Shown: piece after piece, positions 38,801 through 51,132 of the stretch
Position numbering within the stretch: position 1 is the first letter of the stretch
Layout: each line of letters begins with the position of its first letter
Assembly: GCA_032622095.1 (NCBI GenBank)
Contig: CP136064.1
Location: 178,264,247 to 178,328,246, forward strand
DNA from: Siphonodentalium dalli
Lineage: Eukaryota > Mollusca > Scaphopoda > Gadilida > Siphonodentaliidae
Reading direction: 5' to 3'
Length of the DNA: 64,000 nt
Program-made: the position numbers and the translations under genes
The notes under the pieces: generated by a model
The model's input: the letters and a program-made list of their open reading frames with translations, nothing else
The model's database searches: none
What the model was told of the DNA's origin: nothing

Positions 38801-40428
38801 GCGCCAAATTTTAAGGCCAGAATATTATGCGCACAGCATATAAGTGGAATAATTTGGGGCTCGATTTTATTGTGTATTGCGCAAACACGCTATTTGATGT
38901 TTGTAAACTATCCAATTGGGAACCAGGTGGTCGGGTGTTATGATTTTGTGATGGAAACCGAGATGGTGCATCGTTTTCGAGTATAAAAACTAACGTCGCC
39001 CGATATGGGACTTGAACCCATGACCCTCAGATGACTCTGAATTTAGCAGACTCTTAAAAGTCTGATGCTCTACCGACTGAGCTAACCGGGCTGGTTGCTA
39101 GTGGGGCCACCATTTGCTTTCTGCACAAAACGGGTGATATCTATTTGAGAAGTTTGTGGCGCCAAATTTTAAGGCCAGAATATTATGCGCACAGCATATA
39201 AGTGGAATAATTTGGGGCTCGATTTTATTGTGTATTGCGCAAACACGCTATTTGATGTTTGTAAACTATCCAATTGGGAACCAGGTGGTCGGGTGTTATG
39301 ATTTTGTGATGGAAACCGAGATGGTGCATCGTTTTCGAGTATAAAAACTAACGTCGCCCGATATGGGACTTGAACCCATGACCCTCAGATGACTCTGAAT
39401 TTAGCAGACTCTTAAAAGTCTGATGCTCTACCGACTGAGCTAACCGGGCTGGTTGCTAGTGGGGCCACCATTTGCTTTCTGCACAAAACGGGTGATATCT
39501 ATTTGAGAAGTTTGTGGCGCCAAATTTTAAGGCCAGAATATTATGCGCACAGCGTATAAGTGGAATAATTTGGGGCTCGATTTTATTGTGTATTGCGCAA
39601 ACACGCTATTTGATGTTTGTAAACTATCCAATTGGGAACCAGGTGGTCGGGTGTTATGATTTTGTGATGGAAACCGAGATGGTGCATCGTTTTCGAGTAT
39701 AAAAACTAACGTCGCCCGATATGGGACTTGAACCCATGACCCTCAGATGACTCTGAATTTAGCAGACTCTTAAAAGTCTGATGCTCTACCGACTGAGCTA
39801 ACCGGGCTGGTTGCTAGTGGGGCCACCATTTGCTTTCTGCACAAAACGGGTGATATCTATTTGAGAAGTTTGTGGCGCCAAATTTTAAGGCCAGAATATT
39901 ATGCGCACAGCATATAAGTGGAATAATTTGGGGCTCGATTTTATTGTGTATTGCGCAAACACGCTATTTGATGTTTGTAAACTATCCAATTGGGAACCAG
40001 GTGGTCGGGTGTTATGATTTTGTGATGGAAACCGAGATGGTGCATCGTTTTCGAGTATAAAAACTAACGTCGCCCGATATGGGACTTGAACCCATGACCC
40101 TCAGATGACTCTGAATTTAGCAGACTCTTAAAAGTCTGATGCTCTACCGACTGAGCTAACCGGGCTGGTTGCTAGTGGGGCCACCATTTGCTTTCTGCAC
40201 AAAACGGGTGATATCTATTTGAGAAGTTTGTGGCGCCAAATTTTAAGGCCAGAATATTATGCGCACAGCATATAAGTGGAATAATTTGGGGCTCGATTTT
40301 ATTGTGTATTGCGCAAACACGCTATTTGATGTTTGTAAACTATCCAATTGGGAACCAGGTGGTCGGGTGTTATGATTTTGTGATGGAAACCGAGATGGTG
40401 CATCGTTTTCGAGTATAAAAACTAACGT

Positions 40429-40513
40429 CGCCCGATATGGGACTTGAACCAGATGACTCTGAATTTAGCAGACTCTTAAAAGTCTGATGCTCTACCGACT
40501 GAGCTAACCGGGC
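40429..40513 (-). pseudogene. tRNA-Lys with 10-bp internal deletion (4 of 7)
   Basis: Identical junction, exactly 7,140 bp after the second deleted copy. It opens the second cassette. Confidence 0.88.
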
Positions 40514-42924
40514 TGGTTGCTAGTGGGGCCACCATTTGCTTTCTGCACAAAACGGGTGATATCTATTTGAGAAGTTTGTGGCGCCAAATTTTAAGGCCAG
40601 AATATTATGCGCACAGCATATAAGTGGAATAATTTGGGGCTCGATTTTATTGTGTATTGCGCAAACACGCTATTTGATGTTTGTAAACTATCCAATTGGG
40701 AACCAGGTGGTCGGGTGTTATGATTTTGTGATGGAAACCGAGATGGTGCATCGTTTTCGAGTATAAAAACTAACGTCGCCCGATATGGGACTTGAACCCA
40801 TGACCCTCAGATGACTCTGAATTTAGCAGACTCTTAAAAGTCTGATGCTCTACCGACTGAGCTAACCGGGCTGGTTGCTAGTGGGGCCACCATTTGCTTT
40901 CTGCACAAAACGGGTGATATCTATTTGAGAAGTTTGTGGCGCCAAATTTTATGGCCAGAATATTATGCGCACAGCATATAAGTGGAATAATTTGGGGCTC
41001 GATTTTATTGTGTATTGCGCAAACACGCTATTTGATGTTTGTAAACTATCCAATTGGGAACCAGGTGGTCGGGTGTTATGATTTTGTGATGGAAACCGAG
41101 ATGGTGCATCGTTTTCGAGTATAAAAACTAACGTCGCCCGATATGGGACTTGAACCCATGACCCTCAGATGACTCTGAATTTAGCAGACTCTTAAAAGTC
41201 TGATGCTCTACCGACTGAGCTAACCGGGCTGGTTGCTAGTGGGGCCACCATTTGCTTTCTGCACAAAACGGGTGATATCTATTTGAGAAGTTTGTGGCGC
41301 CAAATTTTATGGCCAGAATATTATGCGCACAGCATATAAGTGGAATAATTTGGGGCTCGATTTTATTGTGTATTGCGCAAACACGCTATTTGATGTTTGT
41401 AAACTATCCAATTGGGAACCAGGTGGTCGGGTGTTATGATTTTGTGATGGAAACCGAGATGGTGCATCGTTTTCGAGTATAAAAACTAACGTCGCCCGAT
41501 ATGGGACTTGAACCCATGACCCTCAGATGACTCTGAATTTAGCAGACTCTTAAAAGTCTGATGCTCTACCGACTGAGCTAACCGGGCTGGTTGCTAGTGG
41601 GGCCACCATTTGCTTTCTGCACAAAACGGGTGATATCTATTTGAGAAGTTTGTGGCGCCAAATTTTAAGGCCAGAATATTATGCGCACAGCATATAAGTG
41701 GAATAATTTGGGGCTCGATTTTATTGTGTATTGCGCAAACACGCTATTTGATGTTTGTAAACTATCCAATTGGGAACCAGGTGGTCGGGTGTTATGATTT
41801 TGTGATGGAAACCGAGATGGTGCATCGTTTTCGAGTATAAAAACTAACGTCGCCCGATATGGGACTTGAACCCATGACCCTCAGATGACTCTGAATTTAG
41901 CAGACTCTTAAAAGTCTGATGCTCTACCGACTGAGCTAACCGGGCTGGTTGCTAGTGGGGCCACCATTTGCTTTCTGCACAAAACGGGTGATATCTATTT
42001 GAGAAGTTTGTGGCGCCAAATTTTAAGGCCAGAATATTATGCGCACAGCGTATAAGTGGAATAATTTGGGGCTCGATTTTATTGTGTATTGCGCAAACAC
42101 GCTATTTGATGTTTGTAAACTATCCAATTGGGAACCAGGTGGTCGGGTGTTATGATTTTGTGATGGAAACCGAGATGGTGCATCGTTTTCGAGTATAAAA
42201 ACTAACGTCGCCCGATATGGGACTTGAACCCATGACCCTCAGATGACTCTGAATTTAGCAGACTCTTAAAAGTCTGATGCTCTACCGACTGAGCTAACCG
42301 GGCTGGTTGCTAGTGGGGCCACCATTTGCTTTCTGCACAAAACGGGTGATATCTATTTGAGAAGTTTGTGGCGCCAAATTTTAAGGCCAGAATATTATGC
42401 GCACAGCATATAAGTGGAATAATTTGGGGCTCGATTTTATTGTGTATTGCGCAAACACGCTATTTGATGTTTGTAAACTATCCAATTGGGAACCAGGTGG
42501 TCGGGTGTTATGATTTTGTGATGGAAACCGAGATGGTGCATCGTTTTCGAGTATAAAAACTAACGTCGCCCGATATGGGACTTGAACCCATGACCCTCAG
42601 ATGACTCTGAATTTAGCAGACTCTTAAAAGTCTGATGCTCTACCGACTGAGCTAACCGGGCTGGTTGCTAGTGGGGCCACCATTTGCTTTCTGCACAAAA
42701 CGGGTGATATCTATTTGAGAAGTTTGTGGCGCCAAATTTTAAGGCCAGAATATTATGCGCACAGCATATAAGTGGAATAATTTGGGGCTCGATTTTATTG
42801 TGTATTGCGCAAACACGCTATTTGATGTTTGTAAACTATCCAATTGGGAACCAGGTGGTCGGGTGTTATGATTTTGTGATGGAAACCGAGATGGTGCATC
42901 GTTTTCGAGTATAAAAACTAACGT

Positions 42925-43009
42925 CGCCCGATATGGGACTTGAACCAGATGACTCTGAATTTAGCAGACTCTTAAAAGTCTGATGCTCTACCGACTGAGC
43001 TAACCGGGC
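42925..43009 (-). pseudogene. tRNA-Lys with 10-bp internal deletion (5 of 7)
   Basis: Identical junction. It closes the second cassette. Confidence 0.88.
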
Positions 43010-46000
43010 TGGTTGCTAGTGGGGCCACCATTTGCTTTCTGCACAAAACGGGTGATATCTATTTGAGAAGTTTGTGGCGCCAAATTTTAAGGCCAGAATA
43101 TTATGCGCACAGCATATAAGTGGAATAATTTGGGGCTCGATTTTATTGTGTATTGCGCAAACACGCTATTTGATGTTTGTACACTATCCAATTGGGAACC
43201 AGGTGGTCGGGTGTTATGATTTTGTGATGGAAACCGAGATGGTGCATCGTTTTCGAGTATAAAAACTAACGTCGCCCGATATGGGACTTGAACCCATGAC
43301 CCTCAGATGACTCTGAATTTAGCAGACTCTTAAAAGTCTGATGCTCTACCGACTGAGCTAACCGGGCTGGTTGCTAGTGGGGCCACCATTTGCTTTCTGC
43401 ACAAAACGGGTGATATCTATTTGAGAAGTTTGTGGCGCCAAATTTTAAGGCCAGAATATTATGCGCACAGCATATAAGTGGAATAATTTGGGGCTCGATT
43501 TTATTGTGTATTGCGCAAACACGCTATTTGATGTTTGTAAACTATCCAATTGGGAACCAGGTGGTCGGGTGTTATGATTTTGTGATGGAAACCGAGATGG
43601 TGCATCGTTTTCGAGTATAAAAACTAACGTCGCCCGATATGGGACTTGAACCCATGACCCTCAGATGACTCTGAATTTAGCAGACTCTTAAAAGTCTGAT
43701 GCTCTACCGACTGAGCTAACCGGGCTGGTTGCTAGTGGGGCCACCATTTGCTTTCTGCACAAAACGGGTGATATCTATTTGAGAAGTTTGTGGCGCCAAA
43801 TTTTAAGGCCAGAATATTATGCGCACAGCATATAAGTGGAATAATTTGGGGCTCGATTTTATTGTGTATTGCGCAAACACGCTATTTGATGTTTGTAAAC
43901 TATCCAATTGGGAACCAGGTGGTCAGGTGTTATGATTTTGTGATGGAAACCGAGATGGTGCATCGTTTTCGAGTATAAAAACTAACGTCGCCCGATATGG
44001 GACTTGAACCCATGACCCTCAGATGACTCTGAATTTAGCAGACTCTTAAAAGTCTGATGCTCTACCGACTGAGCTAACCGGGCTGGTTGCTAGTGGGGCC
44101 ACCATTTGCTTTCTGCACAAAACGGGTGATATCTATTTGAGAAGTTTGTGGCGCCAAATTTTAAGGCCAGAATATTATGCGCACAGCATATAAGTGGAAT
44201 AATTTGGGGCTCGATTTTATTGTGTATTGCGCAAACACGCTATTTGATGTTTGTAAACTATCCAATTGGGAACCAGGTGGTCGGGTGTTATGATTTTGTG
44301 ATGGAAACCGAGATGGTGCATCGTTTTCGAGTATAAAAACTAACGTCGCCCGATATGGGACTTGAACCCATGACCCTCAGATGACTCTGAATTTAGCAGA
44401 CTCTTAAAAGTCTGATGCTCTACCGACTGAGCTAACCGGGCTGGTTGCTAGTGGGGCCACCATTTGCTTTCTGCACAAAACGGGTGATATCTATTTGAGA
44501 AGTTTGTGGCGCCAAATTTTAAGGCCAGAATATTATGCGCACAGCATATAAGTGGAATAATTTGGGGCTCGATTTTATTGTGTATTGCGCAAACACGCTA
44601 TTTGATGTTTGTAAACTATCCAATTGGGAACCAGGTGGTCGGGTGTTATGATTTTGTGATGGAAACCGAGATGGTGCATCGTTTTCGAGTATAAAAACTA
44701 ACGTCGCCCGATATGGGACTTGAACCCATGACCCTCAGATGACTCTGAATTTAGCAGACTCTTAAAAGTCTGATGCTCTACCGACTGAGCTAACCGGGCT
44801 GGTTGCTAGTGGGGCCACCATTTGCTTTCTGCACAAAACGGGTGATATCTATTTGAGAAGTTTGTGGCGCCAAATTTTAAGGCCAGAATATTATGCGCAC
44901 AGCATATAAGTGGAATAATTTGGGGCTCGATTTTATTGTGTATTGCGCAAACACGCTATTTGATGTTTGTAAACTATCCAATTGGGAACCAGGTGGTCGG
45001 GTGTTATGATTTTGTGATGGAAACCGAGATGGTGCATCGTTTTCGAGTATAAAAACTAACGTCGCCCGATATGGGACTTGAACCCATGACCCTCAGATGA
45101 CTCTGAATTTAGCAGACTCTTAAAAGTCTGATGCTCTACCGACTGAGCTAACCGGGCTGGTTGCTAGTGGGGCCACCATTTGCTTTCTGCACAAAACGGG
45201 TGATATCTATTTGAGAAGTTTGTGGCGCCAAATTTTAAGGCCAGAATATTATGCGCACAGCGTATAAGTGGAATAATTTGGGGCTCGATTTTATTGTGTA
45301 TTGCGCAAACACGCTATTTGATGTTTGTAAACTATCCAATTGGGAACCAGGTGGTCGGGTGTTATGATTTTGTGATGGAAACCGAGATGGTGCATCGTTT
45401 TCGAGTATAAAAACTAACGTCGCCCGATATGGGACTTGAACCCATGACCCTCAGATGACTCTGAATTTAGCAGACTCTTAAAAGTCTGATGCTCTACCGA
45501 CTGAGCTAACCGGGCTGGTTGCTAGTGGGGCCACCATTTGCTTTCTGCACAAAACGGGTGATATCTATTTGAGAAGTTTGTGGCGCCAAATTTTAAGGCC
45601 AGAATATTATGCGCACAGCATATAAGTGGAATAATTTGGGGCTCGATTTTATTGTGTATTGCGCAAACACGCTATTTGATGTTTGTAAACTATCCAATTG
45701 GGAACCAGGTGGTCGGGTGTTATGATTTTGTGATGGAAACCGAGATGGTGCATCGTTTTCGAGTATAAAAACTAACGTCGCCCGATATGGGACTTGAACC
45801 CATGACCCTCAGATGACTCTGAATTTAGCAGACTCTTAAAAGTCTGATGCTCTACCGACTGAGCTAACCGGGCTGGTTGCTAGTGGGGCCACCATTTGCT
45901 TTCTGCACAAAACGGGTGATATCTATTTGAGAAGTTTGTGGCGCCAAATTTTAAGGCCAGAATATTATGCGCACAGCATATAAGTGGAATAATTTGGGGC

Positions 46001-46136
46001 TCGATTTTATTGTGTATTGCGCAAACACGCTATTTGATGTTTGTAAACTATCCAATTGGGAACCAGGTGGTCGGGTGTTATGATTTTGTGATGGAAACCG
46101 AGATGGTGCATCGTTTTCGAGTATAAAAACTAACGT

Positions 46137-46221
46137 CGCCCGATATGGGACTTGAACCAGATGACTCTGAATTTAGCAGACTCTTAAAAGTCTGATGCTC
46201 TACCGACTGAGCTAACCGGGC
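46137..46221 (-). pseudogene. tRNA-Lys with 10-bp internal deletion (6 of 7)
   Basis: Identical junction. It opens the third cassette, the one interrupted by the mobile element. Confidence 0.88.
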
Positions 46222-46484
46222 TGGTTGCTAGTGGGGCCACCATTTGCTTTCTGCACAAAACGGGTGATATCTATTTGAGAAGTTTGTGGCGCCAAATTTT
46301 AAGGCCAGAATATTATGCGCACAGCATATAAGTGGAATAATTTGGGGCTCGATTTTATTGTGTATTGCGCAAACACGCTATTTGATGTTTGTAAACTATC
46401 CAATTGGGAACCAGGTGGTCGGGTGTTATGATTTTGTGATGGAAACCGAGATGGTGCATCGTTTTCGAGTATAAAAACTAACGT

Positions 46485-46579
46485 CTCCCGATATGGGACT
46501 TGAACCCATGACCCTCAGATGACTCTGAATTTAGCAGACTCTTAAAAGTCTGATGCTCTACCGACTGAGCTAACCGGGC
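46485..46579 (-). tRNA. tRNA-Lys(TTT), acceptor mismatch; nearest gene to the element's left end
   Basis: One base (46486) changes C72 to A, giving a G1-A72 mismatch at the acceptor end. The 5' end of this gene lies 132 bases from the first base of the mobile element. Confidence 0.8.
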
Positions 46580-46705
46580 TGGTTGCTAGTGGGGCCACCA
46601 TTTGCTTTCTGCACAAAACGGGTGATATCTATTTGAGAAGTTTGTGGCGCCAAATTTTATGGCCAGAATATTATGCGCACAGCATATAAGTGGAATAATT
46701 TGGGG

Positions 46706-46711
46706 CTCGAT
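46706..46711 (+). repeat. 6-bp target-site duplication, left
   Basis: CTCGAT directly abuts the element start (AGAAGATATAGGG) and recurs at 55229-55234. Every uninterrupted array unit has it once, followed by TTTATTG. Confidence 0.93.
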
Positions 46712-46738
46712 AGAAGATATAGGGCCTCGTTAGACCCA

Positions 46739-46789
46739 CATCTAAAAATAGAATCTTTGGGTCTAAAATTGGTTGTACTAAAATATTCC
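46739..46789 (+). repeat. 51-bp subterminal repeat, outer left
   Basis: Starts CATCTAAAAATAGAATC and ends AAAATATTCC. It recurs without change at 50564-50614 in the same orientation, so each arm is bracketed by direct copies of it. Confidence 0.9.
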
Positions 46790-47858
46790 TAAAATATCAA
46801 AAACCCCAAAAAAAAAATTCAAAACTTCAAAAATTTATTTTTTCCAAAAAATTTCAAAAACCCGAAAATTAATTTTTTCCACAAAAAATTTCCAAACTTC
46901 CAAATTATCAAAACCCCAAAATTTCAAAACCCTCAAAATTATTTCTCTAAAAAAAAAGGTTAAATAAAAAATTTATAACGAGTTTTTTCGGTTTCTGATA
47001 ATCTCGATATTAAAAAATATCGAATGTTAAATTATTTGCTCGTAATATCTTTCGTTATTTTTTTGTTCAAATATTTTTCATGAATTTATTAATCGATGTT
47101 TAGAAATAGCTTTATTGGACATTGTGACCAACGGTATGAATGCATACATTCCAGTGTTTTATCGGACGCAGTTCATATAATTGTCATACCTGAAAATAGA
47201 CACTATTACTTTTTACATAAATAATAAAGAGCGTTTATTCTTTACACTCTCTCTATCCCATATGACAGGCGTGTATTTTCGTCAATTATTGGAAGTATTG
47301 AAATGTACTATGTTGAATCCCTAACGGTCGAAAATTGTAAGGCGAAATTACAACCCCCCAGAATGAACTGTCATATTGAATGAATGATCATTTAATCTCA
47401 GCCATTTTTACATGGAACATGAGCGATGTACACTCAATCACACACGCCACATTGGTGTTAACAATGTGTCTTTCACACCTTTGCTTTACCAAATGAATTC
47501 TATTATTTCCCCGGTCACAGCTATATGGTATTCAGAAAACAAATCGATTTAGAACAAAACGAGTTAGTATCAATTAAGGTTGATAAACTGTGTCATTCAC
47601 GCGATAATTAGTTATCCATAAAACATGCATACATATTAAGTCAGGTCGTGAGACACTCAATTATACAAATTGCTTTGATCACATTGTTATAACAACATTA
47701 CGTAATAACCCCTTATCACTCCAGTCACACTTACGATCATTTTGTATGCCGAAAACTCCAGGTAGCACCGATGATGTAACATTATATCACTGCTATTGTA
47801 CCAATTATAGGTTCAGACATGTTCCATGTTTAGAAAAATAGATAATCTGCAGGTTAAG
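46790..47858. other. Left-arm outer non-coding region
   Basis: The first ~200 bp are AT-rich with runs of CCAAAAA and TTCAAAA. The rest is AT-rich unique-looking sequence with no ORF of note and no recognisable gene. It may hold replication or packaging signals of the element, but nothing in the sequence proves this. Its mirror is 54082-55150. Confidence 0.6.
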
Positions 47859-47860
47859 CC

Positions 47861-47893
<33 letters not shown>

Positions 47894-47959
47894 GTCACCA
47901 AGCGACATAACATCCTGCTTTCATGATCCAATGGCCAATGTCCATGAAGATTTTATTTC
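47859..47959 (+). pseudogene. Inverted 5' fragment of the ATPase gene (left arm)
   Basis: About 100 bp match the ATPase coding sequence at 51682-51813: a CAA run followed by codons for SPSDITSCF-DPMANVHEDFI. The fragment is on the strand opposite the full gene in this arm, and its similarity stops just before the Walker A region. The CAA run is shorter and a base in the FND codons differs (FHD). It has no start codon and no ATPase motifs. Confidence 0.82.
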
Positions 47960-48636
47960 CGATGCAAGTCATATTTCCGACTAACTCCTGAAAAGTTAGC
48001 TATAATTCTGCTGTGGTTAAGCAGTCCATTATTTAGGGCATACCTGTATGTAGGCCTACCAGTGGATGAATAGTCTGCCGGAGAAGTACTGTGTAGACAG
48101 GTCTTGTCGGTAAGAGAGTCAGCCGAGAAATGAAGGCTCGGCTATTAAAACATAGTAATGCGATAGCGAACATCAAACGAGTCTGCGCACGCATATCTGT
48201 CAAAGGATACAATGGCAGTCATTGGTCAATTTATCCCCGGTGTCAGCTCAGTACAATAGCAGTCATTGGTCAATTTATCCCCGGTGTCAGCTCAGTACAC
48301 AATCGACACGAAGCCGGAGGTCATAATTACTCTTACGAATGAAGAGCGTTGAACATATACGAAATTATTACACGAATGAACTGAAATTTATATTTCACAT
48401 CTTACCAACAACAGATACAGACATGGTCATAGTGTTATATTATCTTACATGTACCCATGCTATGACATACTTAAAGGGGGATAATGCACACACGGAGTGT
48501 GGAATGTTAAAGTGACACGAGGTAAGGGACGTTATGTAATATTGGTGTGTGAATATTAAAGGAGCATTCTCGCTATACAAACCCCCCTCCCCACTTATAG
48601 ATATATAACGAAGACGAAAATAACATGTTGATGAAG
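47960..48636. other. Left-arm inner non-coding region
   Basis: Contains a 44-bp tandem duplication (48211-48298) and a weak 70-codon frame, but no recognisable gene. The downstream end abuts the polyadenylation signal of the minus-strand ATPase gene. Confidence 0.6.
48211..48298 (+). repeat. 44-bp tandem duplication (left arm)
   Basis: Two adjacent copies of a 44-bp sequence starting AATGGCAGTCATTGG and AATAGCAGTCATTGG, differing at one base. The mirror pair is 53642-53729. Confidence 0.88.
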
Positions 48637-48642
48637 TTTATT
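48637..48642 (-). promoter_or_regulatory. AATAAA polyadenylation signal, left-arm gene
   Basis: AATAAA on the minus strand starts 5 bases after the stop codon, giving a very short 3' UTR, as is common in virus-like compact genomes. Confidence 0.7.
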
Positions 48643-48647
48643 GAAAT

Positions 48648-50217
48648 TTAATCATTGTCTGAATCTTCGACCGTTAGATTTACTGCTAAGAGTTTCTTGA
48701 ATTTTCTCATCGCTTCATCTGCAGCCCATTCATTATTATATCCGCGTTTGGTCAGTTTGACCATTTTCTTCATGATCGTGTTATGTATGGGTGATGTTTT
48801 CAATCGATACTGGTATTCTATTAATCGTCTATAACTTTTGAGAAACAGAACAAAATCTGTGTCGATGGTATCCTCTTTTCCCGACATGCTCTCATCTCCC
48901 GAAATGCTCTCTTCTTCTTTCACATCATTGGTGACGCGTTTCATCATACTTTTGAATGTGTCCATCTCGTTGACACATCGCGCAGCTTTCTTAAGACCGA
49001 ATACCGTTCTACTACCGACGACATTACCATCTTTTGAATCTGATAGCGTTCCCCGTTCATCTTCATCTGTATCTTCTCCGAAGAGAGTTGTTTTTGTCTC
49101 GGACATAGCTCCGTGTTCATCCGGATCCTCAGTTAATTTTCGTTTTAACTTATTTTCTTGACACCAGTTTTTTACGTGTCTCTGAACATCATAATGATCT
49201 GCGAACAAAAGCCCGCATTCATTACAAGGGTACGACATGTCTTCTTGAATGTCTCTGTTTTGATGGTTCTTCTTATTAATTTCATCGAGCTCACCAGGTG
49301 GCCGTATGTCGTTAGTATAGTCATTATGTTGACCCTGGGGCGCAATATAATTATATGTTATGCCCTTCTGCTGACCGGGGAGTTCTCTGTCATCGTATTT
49401 CATCGCATTCTGTTGACCCTGGGTCTCAGTGTCTTTTGTATGTTTTTTCATCCCATTCTGTTCATCTGGGTGTTCTCTGTCTTTTTGGAGATTATATTTC
49501 ATGCCATTCCATTCACCCCTATGTTGGTTCGTGTCCTCTTTTAGTACATTCTGTCGCAGACGTAATGCGTCCGGTGTTGCGGCTTTTAAATCCACCAGTA
49601 GGTAACCGTACGGTTCACTCGTCGCTTCCGAAAACTCTCGAACCATACGCTGAGGACATTCAGGATACATCTGTCTTGATAATGTTGAAATTAATCCCTT
49701 GTCGATTGGGTTATTGAACAATACCAAATATTGACAATTTCGTCGTTGCGTTGGATCTTTGTTGTAGTAGAAATTCTGGTTCAAACTTATCAAAGATAAG
49801 TTCAAATGGTGACTTCCTTCGGAATGCAAATCATTAACTCTCTGGTCTTTTGATGAAGTTTGCATCAAGTCATCGAGTATAACTAGATTTTTATACCGGG
49901 GGTTGATAAGAGAATCCAAGTTTGCTGGTATTCCTCGTATAAAGTTGACCTGAGGGGTGACTGTATACTTTAATTCGTCATATAGGGGCTGCCAATATTT
50001 ATAAAACCATATTATCCTGTCAGGTGCGGGTGATATGTTTGAGGCAGACTTTTGTAGCAAGGTTTTCACGAAGTATGTCTTACCACAAGATGTAGGTCCA
50101 CTTACACATGCCGTGAATGGATGCTTGAAAATAAAATCTTCATGGACATTGGCCATTGGATCATTAAAGCAGGATGTTATGTCGCTTGGTGGCTGTTGTT
50201 GTTGTTGTTGTTGGTGG

Positions 50218-50259
<42 letters not shown>

Positions 50260-50459
50260 GGCTGATGATACTGTTGTTGTTGTTGTTGTTGTTGTGGCTG
50301 ATGATACTGCTGCCTGTTGCTGCTACTGTCTGTTGCTGTTGCATGGTGCTGCTGCTGTGGTTGTCGGTTAACAAACTCAGTGTGCTTATATTGTACATGT
50401 CTTATCAAATCATGGTTCCGCACATACCCCCTAGAGCAAATTGAACACTGGTGCTTCAT
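48648..50459 (-). CDS. Zinc finger / A32-like packaging ATPase, left copy
   Basis: Intronless, 603 residues, identical to the right-arm copy. A C2H2 finger (C5, C8, H21, H26) is followed by a Q-rich region (about 33-90) encoded mostly by CAA. The ATPase core spans about 95-305: Walker A GPTSCGKT at 121-128, Walker B LVILDD at 192-197, and GSHHLNLSLISLNQN at 215-229. Five degenerate 14-17-residue repeats with an N-G-M-K core (about 315-385) follow, then a C2HC finger (C412, C415, H428, C433), an acidic stretch and a basic helical tail. This combination resembles the FtsK/HerA-type genome-packaging ATPases of Maverick/Polinton and adintovirus-like elements, which move DNA into capsids. With no capsid gene here it could act only on other elements. 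The start is the first ATG after an in-frame TAA. The zinc fingers could bind element DNA (inference). Confidence 0.85.
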
Positions 50460-50563
50460 TTATACTTGACTAAAATGTCTCGGTATTTCAAAATGTACAA
50501 GTCACTCTTTTTTCTGCATTTTATTTTAGAAAGTTTATCGTCTCTTATAAAAATCGATTATTG

Positions 50564-50614
50564 CATCTAAAAATAGAATCTTTGGGTCTAAAATTGGTTG
50601 TACTAAAATATTCC
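50564..50614 (+). repeat. 51-bp subterminal repeat, inner left
   Basis: Exact copy of 46739-46789 in the same orientation, about 3.8 kb inward and close to the palindrome centre. Confidence 0.9.
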
Positions 50615-50750
50615 CAAAAACCCAAAACTTCAAAAATTTCAAAAAACTTCAAAAATTTCAAAAAACTTCAAAAATTTCAAAAACTTCAAAAATTTCAAAA
50701 ATTTCAAAAACTTCAAAAAACTTCAAAAATTTCTAAAACTTCAAAAATAA
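50615..50750 (+). repeat. CTTCAAAAATTTC-type low-complexity repeats (left of centre)
   Basis: Short units alternating CTTCAAAAA and TTTCAAAAA fill this tract. Its mirror is 51190-51325. The outer end of the arm has a looser version of the same motif. Confidence 0.85.
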
Positions 50751-50757
50751 GACCCCT

Positions 50758-50810
<53 letters not shown>

Positions 50811-51057
50811 ATTGCGGTAATGCCGGTATTTGCCGCCGGCGGCGGCGGTGGCGGCGGCGGCATTGCGGTAATGCCGGTATTTGCCGCCGGCGGCGGCGGC
50901 ATTGCGGTATTTTACTGCGGCGGCGGCGGTGCCGGGTCCGCCGCCGACGGACCCCGCAGTAAAATACTGCAATGCCGCCGCCGCCGCCGGCAAATACCGG
51001 CATTACCGCAATGCCGCCGCCGCCGCCGCCGGCGGCAAATACCGGCATTACCGCAAT

Positions 51058-51109
<52 letters not shown>

Positions 51110-51132
51110 GCAAATACCGGCATTACCGCAAT

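Larger units (their letters stand above)
40429..43009. repeat. Variant cassette, copy 2 (tRNA array)
   Basis: Same order of variants as the first cassette, at an offset of 7,140 bp (18 units of 358 plus 2 of 348). A second empty-site reference. Confidence 0.8.
5765..46711. repeat. 358-bp tandem tRNA-Lys(TTT) array, left block
   Basis: Each 358-bp unit holds one 95-bp minus-strand tRNA gene and a 263-bp spacer. Full-length genes occupy 6091+358k to 6185+358k for k=0-54. After each of six 348-bp units the register moves by 10: genes then start at 26129 (+358k, k=0-19), 33637 (k=0-5), 36133 (k=0-11), 40777 (k=0-5), 43273 (k=0-7) and 46485. This gives 108 full-length genes, six internally deleted ones and one truncated at the gap. 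Most units are identical. Recurrent spacer variants are AAG/ATG, CAT/CGT, GGG/AGG and TGT/TTT. The last unit is interrupted at 46711 by the palindromic element. Confidence 0.96.
46712..50757 (+). repeat. Left palindrome arm (giant TIR)
   Basis: 4,046 bp, the reverse complement of 51183-55228. From the outside in it holds the terminal sequence, a 51-bp subterminal repeat, an AT-rich block, about 1.8 kb of non-coding DNA, the ATPase gene (minus strand), a second 51-bp repeat and a C-T-T-C-A-A-A-rich tract. Confidence 0.92.

Noticed and set aside
5765-46711. A CRISPR array or 5S rDNA array
   Set aside because: The period is 358 bp with no variable spacers, and the conserved part folds as tRNA-Lys. 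No 5S-like sequence is present.
46579-46712. Integration of the element into the tRNA gene itself, as with phage att sites
   Set aside because: The insertion point is in the spacer, 132 bp from the nearest tRNA end, and both neighbouring tRNA genes are complete.
48130-48342. A 70-codon ATG frame in the left arm (mirror 53598-53810)
   Set aside because: Half of it reads through the 44-bp tandem duplication. No domain is visible, and 44 bp is not a multiple of 3.
49158-49717. Frames of 107-128 codons antisense to the ATPase gene
   Set aside because: Shadows of the 603-codon gene. They recur at the mirror positions.
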